Assembly (NCBI RefSeq): GCF_022539665.2
Contig: NC_081340.1
Span: 2,232,001-2,296,000, forward strand
DNA length: 64,000 nt
Source of the DNA: Daphnia carinata
Taxonomy: Eukaryota > Arthropoda > Branchiopoda > Diplostraca > Daphniidae
Direction: 5' to 3'
Positions 1 through 12,826 of the stretch are shown here, in pieces; within the stretch, counting starts at the first letter, position 1; each line of letters opens with the position of its first letter. The notes below the pieces were generated by a model. That model was not told where the DNA came from and ran no database searches. It saw only the letters and a list, made by a program, of their open reading frames with translations. Made by a program: the position numbers and the translations under genes.

Positions 1-192
1 CGTGATTTTCTCTTGAACGTAATGACGTCATCAGTAAACAAAATATATAGGACAAGGTTAAAAGGCTAATTAAGAAAGAGTTGAGCTTTTTTTTTTTTTG
101 TGAAAAAAGGGAAACAGAACCCCGTCATTTCCGAGAAATTGACAATTTTCGAAAGACAATTGCGTAAAATCGATTGAAATTTGAAAACGTAC
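1..192 (-). other. Start of an intron leaving the window
   Basis: Follows donor GTACG at 192. AT-rich; no coding match seen. Confidence 0.6.
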
Positions 193-431
193 CTCGCTAG
201 TCACGTTGCGGATCTCGAGGACGCGGACGTCATCTTTCTCCTCGAACCGGACCCGACCGGCCGGCAGGATGCTCTCGGGTTTGATGGAGATGTTGTCCCT
301 GTCCCAGGTGACGCGCGGCGACGGATTGCCGCCGACGTTGCACTGGAAGCGGACCGTTTCGCCCGGCTCGGCGATTTTGTTGTGCGGGACCGAATAGAAT
401 TTCGGCGGGACTTTGCGCACTCGGCTCTTCT

Positions 432-462
<31 letters not shown>

Positions 463-467
463 AGTCG
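193..467 (-). CDS. Strn-Mlck: PolyQ linker and Ig (last exon in window)
   Basis: Phase 1 to phase 0. Eleven consecutive Gln codons (CAA/CAG mix), then KSRVRKVPPKFYSVPHNK and VRFQCNVGGNPSPRVTW, RVLEIRNVTSE, stopping before the F strand. The remaining strands must be beyond the left edge. This Ig type precedes kinase-proximal modules in insect Stretchin-Mlck/Unc-89 (recollection, unverified). Confidence 0.9.
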
Positions 468-472
468 CTGCT

Positions 473-512
<40 letters not shown>

Positions 513-3429
513 GAAGAAAAAAAAAAAATGAAGGTGGAATGAAAGGAATTGATTGTTTCATATTTTTTTAATTACTGGAATTGATGGGCGAGAGGGAACG
601 GAGCGTGCGCGAAGGTGTCGTTCTGGGCGTGGTGCGCGGAGTGGCGCGCGCCGACACGGTGCCGGCCGGTCGCGAGTCCAGCTGAACCATCAGGTCGTTC
701 TCCTTATCGTCAGCCACTGTTTGAAATACAGAAAACGTGTAACAATTTGAAATGAAAAGAATTGATTCACGGCCGATGCCATTCACATTTATCAGATGCA
801 AATGAAACGATCTTTCTGAATTTCCATTAAAACCCTATTCATTTGCCAAACGGAGGCTGATGATAATATCACGTAAATAAAAACAAAAAAAAAAATAAAA
901 TAAAAGGAAATTACCATCGACGATGAGGCAGGCGGATGTCGAATCGCTGCCCAGTTGGTTGTAGGCCACGCACGTGTATTCGCCTTCGTCTTCCGGGTAG
1001 ACGCGCCGGATGGACAGCCTTACGACGCCCTCTTCAGCCTTCACCTCCGTCGAGAAATCTTTGCACAAACGCAGCAGCTGTGCGCGTAATACAATCAACG
1101 AATGTTTTTCATTAGTTCATTTCACTTCATTTAAATTTTGAAAAAAAAAAAAAAAAAAAAAAAAAAAAGGACAATTACTTTGCCGCTTCTGAGCCAGTTG
1201 ATTTGAAGCGAATCGGCTGTTTCAGGCTGGCCGTTGAAGCGACATTCGAAGGTGACGGTATCACCGTCGCAACAGCGCAAGTGTCTCAATGGCTGGACGA
1301 CGGTTGGCGCCGAAAGGACGCGGCTAAAAATGCATGGATAAATGAGTATGGAATTTAAAAAAACAAAAAACAAAAAAAACAAACAAAAACAATGGATGGC
1401 AGACACGCGCATGTGCGCATGACGTCACTCTAAAGGCGATGATGATTCAGAGCAACAAGCCAATTAGATCGATGATGATGATAAACATTTATAAAAAAAA
1501 AAAAAGAAATTAAGTGACACTATCGCCCGGTGGATATAGCGGAACGAATCGCTAGAAAACTAGCCAATATAAAAATCCCCCCCCCCCCACCACCACCACC
1601 ACCATGTCTGGTGTTATGCAAATGAGAGCGACTCACGCATAGTTAACAGAGTTTCTCTATTCTTCTTCATTTTTTTTTTTTTTTTTTTTTTTGCTCTGTT
1701 CGAACGAATGCCAAGAGAATGAAAAAAAAAAGACGTGGAAGATGCTAAAAAACTTTCCCTTTTCTGGAGTATAGCCTATTATAGAATTTCTCAAGACACA
1801 CACACACACACACACAGACATACACAATGTTATAGACGTTGCCTACATTTCTCAGCATCCAATTGACGGTGTGTCTCGATTCCGAGAAAATAATAATAAA
1901 ATATTTTTAAAAAAAACGAAGAGGAAAACTCGACACCCAATACAAGAGAAAGAGGGAGAGAAAAGAAAAACGTTCCAAGGTTGCCGATGCATTGAGCGAT
2001 GGATAAGAGAAGTTCACTTGTACCTGAATGTCGTCGAACGTCCCGCCGATGCAGAAGATCCAACAGTTTCCGAAGAACCTTGTCGTCCTTGTCCTCCTAT
2101 GTTTTAATTCAAAAAAATAATAAAAATCAATATCGTATTTATTGATTCAATGGTTAAAGTTTTGATTCTTTCGAATTCCTCCTCTTGTTTCCTGATTAAT
2201 CAATTCCTTTTTTTTTTTTTTTGTTTTTTTTCAAAAGAGATACATGATATTCCTCCTCCGTTTTTTTGATGCCCATCCCATACGATTCATCTGAGCGTGC
2301 AAAGACAAAGCGATTTCGTGTTGTTGTTGTTGTTCTTTTAGTCATTTTTGATTCTCGAATTTTCATTTTGGGCTGGTGGCGCCAGTGACGGATCGGATGG
2401 TCACACGACTTGCGCATCGATCGAGGAATTAAAAACTACGCACGCATTCCACCGAATTTTCGAATATTCAAAAAAAAACAACAAAAAAAATCAAATAAAA
2501 ATAGAGAGACAGTGATGAATAGCAGTGGTACGAGCCAAAAAAAAAAAAAAAAGAAAATATAAATAAATGATATTAAAAAAGAAAGAAAAGCTTATTTTTC
2601 GTTGATGAAAATTCGTGTACGAGAAGGGACTGGAACAAGCAGCCCATTGTTGCCGACCCTCATCTGCATTCGCTCGCTCCATTATCTCTCCTTCTTTGTT
2701 GGTCTATATTATTAGTTTAGGCTCACACAACAGACACACACCGTCAATTAGCATGACGACACGCACACACACACACACACACACACAAAAGAAATGAATA
2801 ATCATTATAAAAGACTGCGGGATATCGAGAAGTGATTTAACAGGACGGCGACGATAATGAACGAGCAACGCCATTGTCATTACCTTTCTACCTGCTATTC
2901 AAATATCCTTGATACATTTTTCTTTTTAAAAACATTTAAAAGAAAAAGAAAAAAAAAAAACAAACAAGAAGAGAAAAGAATAAAAATGAATCGTAGAAAT
3001 ATTTCCGTTGGTGCAACGCTTAATGATCAAGTAGGTCGTCATTTGTCAGATGCATACAATCACCATGCGGGTATTATATCCCCCCCCCCCTCCTTTCTTT
3101 CGCCCCTTTACGTATTATTTACATACACCAAATGGCGGCTAATGAACCGAAAAAGACTTGTAATCACTAAAGAATGCAACCACCCAAAAGAAAAGAAAAA
3201 AAAAAAACATTGAATAATAATAAACTGAGGGGCCATTTTTTTTTTCTTTAGAAATAATTTGCTCCAGCAACGGTGAGCTGATTGTGAATTTTTTTTTTTG
3301 CGGGGCGCTCATTAAAAATCGTTTCCTCTCCTCAGGTAAAAAAAAAAAAAAAAAAAAAATAAAATTAATAATAATTTAAAGAAGAAATACGGGCCCAGAA
3401 CGTTAAAACACGTACACAAGAAAAGCTCG

Positions 3430-3462
<33 letters not shown>

Positions 3463-4445
3463 AAGAAGAGCCCCCCCGTGTCAAGGACGTTGTTTTTCAA
3501 CGTTCGGGACTGAAATCTCCACTTGAATTTGGATTGCAACTTCTTCTTTCTTTCAAGAAATTCCATTTACTTTTTTTATTTTCTTCAAAATTTTAGCGTT
3601 AGCCATCGAAGGTCCGACAAATTCACGATGAGTCATTGTAAAAGAACAATTGGAATCCCCCCCCCCCACCTCCTCCTTCTCTTTCCATCTTTGCATGCGA
3701 CATTATTCCACCTAGTGGTGTGTTATTTTCACCTTCACCTCGAAGAGGATTCAGCTCTCTCTCGTATCCATCGCTATGACGTCGATTCATTCGCCATCTC
3801 TTCCTAAAAATCACAATGAGATGCAATCTCCCCCCCCCCCTTTTTCCTTTGTGTGTGTCTGCGTTCAATTCTCGTTTGGCGTGTCGTCCAAAAGGGTCAC
3901 ACAAATCAGTCGATCACAATCTGATCGATGTGCTCTCTCTCTCTCTCTCTCTCACGGCAATATAGCGGGTGGCTTTTAAACTCTCCCCCCCCCACACACA
4001 CACACACTTCGGTTGGTGTGTTCGACATTCGCCAGAGGCGCTTCGAAACAAGACATCGTGACCGATTCTCACGCGCATTTTCTTTTTTTCTTTTTTTTTT
4101 TTGAACGACAAAAGAAAAGAAAAAAAACTGTTATATCTCTATAGAAAAGAACGAAGTAAAAAAAAGAAAGAAAGAAGAAGAAGAAGAAGTTGGTTTTATC
4201 AAATGTTGTTTGAGCTTGTTGCTGTTCGGGACCCCCCGAGGACCCCACGCGATGTTTCACGCACGCACAAAGTCACACACACGAGAAGGAAGATCACTGG
4301 AGGCGACTGTTTTTTTTATTTATTTTTTAATTTTTTTTTTTTTTTCTGAACTACATCTTTCGTGTTGGCTTTCTAACTCGTTAATTTATTCCATCTCGTA
4401 TTTGAAGAAAAAAAAAAAAAAAAAAAGGGGCTCCAATTGAATCCT

Positions 4446-4479
<34 letters not shown>

Positions 4480-6442
4480 GGAGGCTGTTGTTTAATGAGA
4501 ATCTTTCGTCACGCTGATCCCCGGCGGTCTTTCATTCGTCAAGGTGCGGGACTCACCAAAAGAAAAAAAGCGCAAACAGATGGGCCATTCAAAAGCCCCG
4601 TGTATAGATCGCGCCTTTTGGCTACTTTCATATACAGATATGAACTAGACCTTTTTTGTTTTGTTTTTTCCTTAACCAGGCCCGGCTTCCCCAAACTCGA
4701 ATGAAAAATGTATCGTCTAATTGAATCAAACAGGCCAATTTTCTTCCTATTCAAAAATTGAAACAAGACATCTCCGTTCCTCTCCTCCCCTTCCCCCTCC
4801 TAAACTGATCAAATAAAGGAGGAAAACAAAAAAAACAAAAAACAAATACGAAATAATTGACACAGTCACGGCGTTCCTCGTCTAGTTTTGCGGGATAACG
4901 AAAGATTGTGTACGAAACTCGGCGGGAGATCTGTTTCATGTTGGCCGTCTTCATTTTCGATAAATCATAAACCGATTGAATTCACCTACGGCTATTTGTT
5001 TTTACATTTTTGTTCTTCTTCTTTTCGCCCGTTACCGATGAACCGTGAAAACAGTCGGCGTTCTTATCTCCGCCATCTTTTTTTTTTTTGGTTTTATCCC
5101 CGCGATCATCGCAAATATTTTTGATTTATTCCCTAACGGACCGATTGATTTTCTCTTTTTCTTTTCTAACAATAATAATAATAATAATTTTTAAAAAAAT
5201 TCACGAAATATCCGCAAGGCCTTTGCAATTTTCAAGATGGCCGTCCGAAAAAAAAAAAAAAATCAAATCAAATAATAATAAAGAAAAAAAAAAAAAAAAT
5301 TGATTACCGTGAACGTAGACTTGGAGAGAAATGGCGGCTTTGGCTTCTCCGTGAATGTTGCGCGCAACGACCGAATACGTTGCCGAGAAATCCAATTGAA
5401 CGCAGGGGACGGTGAGCTTGTAAAGGGGTGCGTCTGCCTGGCTCACGAAACGGTCAGCGTCTTGGTTATCCCGCGGCTGCAAATTGCAAAAAAAAAAAAA
5501 AGAAGAAGAAGAGATGGCGATAAATCAACAGATGTAATAAATACGTGCGCGTAGAAAAATCACGAGGTGTAAAATTAGGGAATTGATTATATGAGAGAAG
5601 ACGCGGGTTTCCAAGCAAATTAGAAATGCGGGAAAACATGAAAAAAAAAAAACAGACATTTTTTTTTTTTTTTTTTTCCAAGAGGCAGAATTTTAAAAAA
5701 ATGAAGAAGAGCTGCTATTTTCACGTCTAATTGCGCAACGCCTCCAGGTGAATCGTGAACGGAGAGAACGTCGTCTTTCTTTCTTATGCGTTACGTCTTT
5801 TCTATTGTTCTTCACGAAAAGCCGAAAAAAAAAAAAATAATAATGTTGTGTGTGTTTCTCATTTTCTCATCTTGGCATGCTATTGTTTTCTTGCATTTGG
5901 TTTTTAAAAGGGGGGGGGGGGCGAGATGACGATTTTCTGATTTGCATCATTTCTCTTCTTTCTTTTTATTCATCGGGAGAGCGCGCGACTTTCAAAAGTC
6001 GCTTTTCGAACACGTAACGACGTCGGTGGGCCGATTTGCATCTTTTTTTTTTATTTTCGCTTTGTCAAGAATTTCGGAAGAAAAATAGTAATAAATGTGT
6101 CGACACGTGTAGTTAAAAATGATCGGATCGTTGATCAAAGTGAAATGATCAAATAATAAAGAAATGCGCTGGTTTTTGTTCGCTTTAAAAAGAATTGCTG
6201 GGAAATGCGGCAAAAACGATTGGAACAAATCAAGAGCTTACCATTTTTTTTTACTCCTTTTTATTATAAAATAAAAATATAAAAAAAAAAAATGAAATTT
6301 CAACCTCAAAGGCGTAATGGATCTCTCTCTCTTTTTTCATGCCGCCGTTGCATTTTTCACAAACCGAAACGGTACGGGACTTAAAAAAAAACATTTCGTG
6401 GTCGGGCGAGAATTTAGCCGCGGGAATGGCCGTTTGAGGATG

Positions 6443-6476
<34 letters not shown>

Positions 6477-7441
6477 GGACGAGACGAATGGGCTTAAAAA
6501 AAAAAAAAAAAAAAAACACATGCGCGTATGTACGATCGTTTTACGTAATAAAAAAGTCAGATAAGAAAAATAAAAATAAAAAAAGAATGTTGATGGCTAG
6601 CAATCATCATCATGGCCATTGGCATTGATTTGCAATTGGGAGGGGGGGGGGGAGAAACTATTTTCTGAAATCAAATCAAATCAAAAAAAAAAAAAAAAGT
6701 CAGAATCCCTGGGCGGCTCGTGTCGTGAGCCCATCTCAAATGGGCTGTTGGGTGATGTTTTGGACCGTTACGACTACACACACACACACACACACGCCTC
6801 CCACCTCTTACACGGGCCAGTAAACAACACGAAACGTGGCGTTTTTGGTTGCTAAAGTTATTCCCCCCCCCCCCCTCCTTTTTTTTTTTTTTTTTCCTCT
6901 TCGCCATGGGTCGTCCTATCCGCAGGGTACATAAAAAAAAAAAAGAAAAGAAAAAGGAATAGATCGTGATTGGCAACTGTTTTCTTTTCTCAGTTCGGGT
7001 TCATAAAGGACGAGGAGGCAAAGAAGAGATGAAAGAATAGCGACGTCGTGGCGCACGACACGAAAAAGGTGTGCAACACTGGCCGTTTAGAATTATTTCT
7101 TTTTTCTTCTTATTTGAATGAGAAATATTCAAACGATTTTCACTTGGGCCCACCGTCGAAGAAAAAAGGAGGGCGCACCTGTTGTCGCTGCCATTCAAAC
7201 ACGACACGATGAATGGCTCTCTCTCTCTATTCATATTTTATTTTTATTTTTTTTTTTTTTCGCCGCGCGCATGATGTACTTCTTAATAAGTATGGCTTAA
7301 TAGAACACGCGTGTGTTTGCCTTGGTGCTTTCAGCTATCATTTTTTTTTTTTTTTTTTTTCGAATGAAACATATTTTTTGACGGCCAGACGCATAGAATT
7401 TTGGGGCTGCGGCGCCCCCTCCGGCTTTGCCACTCTGTCTG

Positions 7442-7480
<39 letters not shown>

Positions 7481-8974
7481 GTGCGCGACATTTATGGCAT
7501 TAGAGAGAACATGAGGCTGTTCGGAATTTACGAGTGAAAATGGCCAGTGTGTGTGTGTGTGTGTGTGTGTGTCGTGTTCGAGCTTTAAATCACGAAGAAA
7601 ACGAAGAAGAAGTTCTTTTTGGAGAAGAAAGAAAGTGACGCGAGGTTGCGAACAACAAAACAAAACAAAACAAAAAAAAAAAAAAAGGCGCCTTTTTTTT
7701 TTTTTTTGTACGAAACGAAAAATGAGGTGAGAGAAACGGCTGTCGTTCAAGTGTCACGAAAAGGTAGGCGACGAAGTGGACGATGAAGAGCAGCCGACAG
7801 TGTTGATTGGTGGGTGTTAACCTGCCGCTGGCGTTTGTAGATCAAATAACAATCACGCAAAAGAAGGAGAAAAAAAAAAAAGAAAGAAAGAAAAGAAAAA
7901 GAACAAGTTGAAGCGGCCACGATCTCATTTCAATTCGTGCAACTCTCCCCCCCCCCTCTTTTTTTTTTTTTTTTCTTTTGAAGTTTACGATGATTTATGA
8001 TTTTGAAAAATGGCTCCATCGGTGTGACTTGCCTCTCAGTGGCGCTAAAAAGAAAATGTTTTTTTTTTTTTTCTTCTTCCAAACTAACAAAAAATGAATG
8101 TCTTCTTTTTCATTGAAGTAGTAAATCTTTATTTATAAATGTATGTGTATAAATAGGAAAGAAAAAAAAAAAAAAAAAAAAAAAAAGAGGGGAGGGGGTA
8201 GAAAAGAATACACGATTTTGATGAATGGCTGACGGCAGCGTGATGAATTAGCATAGAGCGCACGCACGCAACGACACAAGTTTCGCGCTGAAGTTCGTTC
8301 GACAAAATGCAAGAAAATTGAAGAGAAAAATAAATTGCAAGTTCAAATAAACAAAAAACAAAAAAAAAAAACAAAGGGATAAAATGGAGGACCCTCTTCG
8401 GTGCAATTCGCCATTACGATAAAGCAGCCATCTTGCTTTTGTTTTTTTCCAAAAAAAAAAAAAAGAAAGAAGATGGAACGGGCAGAGGGGGGGGGGGGGT
8501 TACTGCGAGGTGAATGTTGAACGATCACGCACCTACCGCCACCAGCTGCAACTAAAGCAGCGTGTGCCCGTCATTACGCGTACGGCCGACACACACATCA
8601 AAACACCAACTTGAAACACAGTTGTTATAAAAATGCCGACTTGAAAAGGGTGGCTCTCTCTCTCTCATTTCTTTTTGGATTTTGTTTTCCCCGAAAAAAA
8701 AAAAAAAAGAATATGCAAAAGAGGCAGGACGTGAAACGACCCAAACAAATTTGCCAATTATGAACAACATGTATTTTTTTTTTGTTTTGTTTTCTTTGTA
8801 AAAGGGAGGAGACAGAAATAAAAATTGATTTAAAAAAAAATAAATAAGGTAGCTGTGTTTCATTTTCTCGTGTGATGATCCAATCGATTTGATCACGAAA
8901 AAACACGCAGTGGCACGCAGCAAAAGAGAAACAAAAAAAAAGAGGGGGGGTGGGTGAGGATAGTAACCGGGGCG

Positions 8975-9014
<40 letters not shown>

Positions 9015-12000
9015 CGGGCGATCAGGTTGTAATAGGATGCCTATGATGATATCGAAAAACATCATCTCTCTCACTCTCTCATTCGCCAGCTTTTCTTGTA
9101 TCTCTATTTTCACGGCCAATTTCTTTTTTTTTTTTTTCTTCCACTTTACGATATGAAAAAGAAAAGGCGGGGGGGGGGGGGGAGAGCTTGATGTGATGAT
9201 TATACGCCAAACAATAACCAACACGAACTCCTACAGCTTCGGATTGAAATCACGTTTCACAGCCCGCGGGCTGCTCGCCAAAAATCAAACCGATGTCAAA
9301 TCAAAACGATTTGAATCGATCGGGCCTTCGTTGATCGAATCGTACGATGAATATTAAAATATCACTCACAAAATAAAGATGTGCATTCGTGATGAGAAAT
9401 AACAAGCGATAAAGAAAGAAAAAAAAAAAAAGAGACAAAAAGAAAAACGAAAATGAGATGAAGAAGAAGAGAGCCGCGTTCTTTCTTTTGTCCAATTACG
9501 CAACACCTTGTTGCCGAAATGACAGGAGGGCCCGCAAACGCGACCTCATGCGGAGTCCGACATATTAAACAGGCGTCCGGCGACGTATCAAAGAGAACGC
9601 CCTTCAAGCTCAATTGTTTACTTCTTTTTCACGGCCGTGTCCCGAAGAGAAAGGCCAAGACAACAACAACAACAACAACAAAATATGCCATAAAGCGCGT
9701 GCTGCGATGGCTGGAACATCAAAATACAAATATGATGGATGACAACGAATGGCAATTGGAGAGAGACGATCTATCGAAATCAAACTAATGGCCGTTCATC
9801 GTCTCTTTAAAGTCCGACCTCTTTTTTGTTTTTGTTTTTGTTTTTGAAACCTGCGCTCGCAAACAAACAAAAAAAAAAACAAATGACGGTCTAGCCGTTT
9901 GAAAAATGTTGGCTATAGTGTCTGTGCATAACGGTGTGACCTAAATAACAACTTAACTACCAAACAACTAGGATAGAAAATAAAAATAAAATAGCGACGA
10001 CCAAAAGAGAGAAAGAAAAAAGCATTTTTTCGTAGATATTGGACGACCTTGTAGTTGAGGCAACCTGACGAGCTTATATGGAAATCCCTACTAACTTTTT
10101 CTTTTTCTTTTTCTTTGCAAATGGCCGTCTGTAAAAAAGAAAAAAAGAAAGAGAAATGAGACACACACAACCTGCGACTGGCTTTTTTTTTGTTGTTGTT
10201 GGTCTCAATGTCTTTTCAAGTTCCTCTCACATTTGTCTGTCTCTCCTTTTCATCCCTAAAAAAAAAAAGAAAAAAAAAACTCGCGTGTTTTCTATTTCGC
10301 ATTCACGAGCGAATAAACATTTTTTTGAATAGATATTAAAAAAAAAATAAATAAATAAGCCGATTTCAAAAGAAAATCCCGCGTCTTTTTTCAAGGAGGT
10401 TTTCCCTTCTAGAAAATAGGGGGGGGGGGGGGGACTGCCTCTCCGGTGTAAAGATGATTACATACATTCGTGTTTTTCTATGTTGGATTTTGTACAGAGA
10501 GAACAAGGAAGGAAGGAAGGAAAGGAGGGAAAGATCATTTTCGGGGCGTGGCACAGGAAGTCGCCAAAGAGTTCGCATCGCATCTGAAGAAAAAAAAATA
10601 AAAACAGGGGGAGGAGGGGCACAAGAAAAGGACGGCCACAGATTTCGACAATTGGCCGCGTGTTTGTATTTTTATTTATTTTTTTTTTTGTTGTTGACGT
10701 GAAAGTTTGTTCCAAAACTTGTGATGATTTCGACCCGTTTTGGAACGCAAAACGTCGAGAGCAAACATTTCATTTTTTTTTTTTTTCCTTTTAATTTAAA
10801 AAAATTGCTTTGCGGTGGCAATGCACAGCGAAAGTCAAACCAAATTCTGCGTGTGTTCCAGGTCGTGACCTTTTGGCTATGTCGACCGCAAAAAGAAATT
10901 CTCCTTTTTCTTTTTCTTTTTTAATTTAAAAGAAAAAAGACGAGCAGCAATTTTCGACTATCCGCCGATTCGCGTCGCTGGAATCTTTCCCGACATCGCT
11001 CCGTTGTTCCAGACATCAAGGCAGTCTGTCAATGAATCCCTTTCATTTTTTTTTTTTTTTTTTCTTTTTTCCTTTCCTTTAAAAACACACATTTCTGTGG
11101 AGAGGCATTGATTGCCCCGTATGCCCAACAACTCTGGGGCTTCACCTTAAATGGTCCGGCCTCACGCATGGGGTCTATGGAAATGACCATCAAAAAATAT
11201 ATTTAAAAAAAAAAAAAAAGGGGGGGGGGGGACTTAACAACAACAAAAAAAAGTGTCGACCAATATGGAATGAGTCGTCGTCCTACACACTCTCTTACGC
11301 TTTTCCTTTTTTTTTTTTTTTCTCTTTTCTTTACGCGTCCGAAATGCTAAAAAAGGGTCCCAAGCGAGAGACTGGAGAGCGCGGCTTGTCCAGCAACATC
11401 TGGCAACCCCATTTTCTATGCATTTTTTTTTTTCCTTTCCGTTAAGGCTCCGAAGAAAATGACACGAAAATCAAACAAATAAATCAATTCGACCTATTTC
11501 TCTCAGATGGCAAAGCAACAAAAAAAAAAAAAAAAAAAAATTATACAAGGAGACCGTGACACACAGTTTGTCCAGTCTTTTTTAGTCCGTCTGTTCAAAA
11601 GCTTCGTTTTGAAAAGCAACAAAAAAAAAAACAAACAAATACTTTGAAAAATAAATCAAATGAAGAACCGCAGAAAGGCGGGTCTTGACGAATTTCAAAA
11701 AAATAAATCGTGAAACAAACGATCAAGAGATAAATTCGATCTCATTTGCATCTGTGCGCAAATTTGGCAGCAGCCTTCTTCTTCTCCTGTTCAATCAACC
11801 TTCTTTTTCTCTTCACTCCCTTTCATCATTTGTTTGTCCAGAAAAAGAAAAAATAAAATAAAATAAAAAAAAACCCGGACGTGTATACGCAAACAGTTGG
11901 GAGAACTATCATTAAAAAATGAACTTTTCTTTATTCAAAAATGAGAAATAAAATTTAAAAAAAAAAAAATGTTTTTAAAACGTCACGCAAGTTTTACACG

Positions 12001-12790
12001 TAGCCAGTTGTCTGACACGATAATCGATGATGATGACGGGCTCCAGCGAGTCCCGTATCACTTTGCCCTCCCACCACAACTTGCCTCTCAGCGCTGCGTG
12101 AGTTAACGTTCAAGAGCCAGCGCAATCAAACGGCGCGATGTTTTGAAAAAAAAAAAAAAAAATAAAGAAATCTAAACATCGGCTCTCCCAACCGACACTG
12201 TGCACTCATTCAACGGGGTCAATTAAGAAAGGGAAAAGATCATCGTCATCGATTGAGATTCGGTGAACGAAATGCAACCATCCGAAAATGAAGACGAAAA
12301 CTCAATCGAACGTAAACGGACGTGTTTGTTTCTTTGTTTTGTTTTTTTTTAGCGGAGTATTTAAGACAAAACCAGTTCAAGTTTTCTGCGTTCTTCCGAC
12401 CTTTTGAGAATAAATTTGAAAAGAAATGTTTATTCTTGTCGTCGGCCTTTTTGTTTTTCGTTTCTTTTTCGCTGGGCTCCGTTGTTGCAACCAATTATCG
12501 TCAGTTGTCGGGGCTTCTGGCTGAGAAGGGAATCGTGTCAATTCTACATGAGACGCATATCAATTGGCATTTTAATATTCATTTATTCGCTTACAAGGAC
12601 ATTTTATATGATAATATAAAATGAGTCATGTGTTCGGGCGACCTTTAATGGAGAGCATTGGAATCAGCACACACACACACACAAGACTCTAAATCAAAAT
12701 TTTTTCTTTTCCAAAAATATGCGCGCCATTTTTTTGTGTTTTGAAATTTCGCCATTTGCCATTCTACGCTGCCAATTGAAAACATTTGGA

Positions 12791-12826
<36 letters not shown>

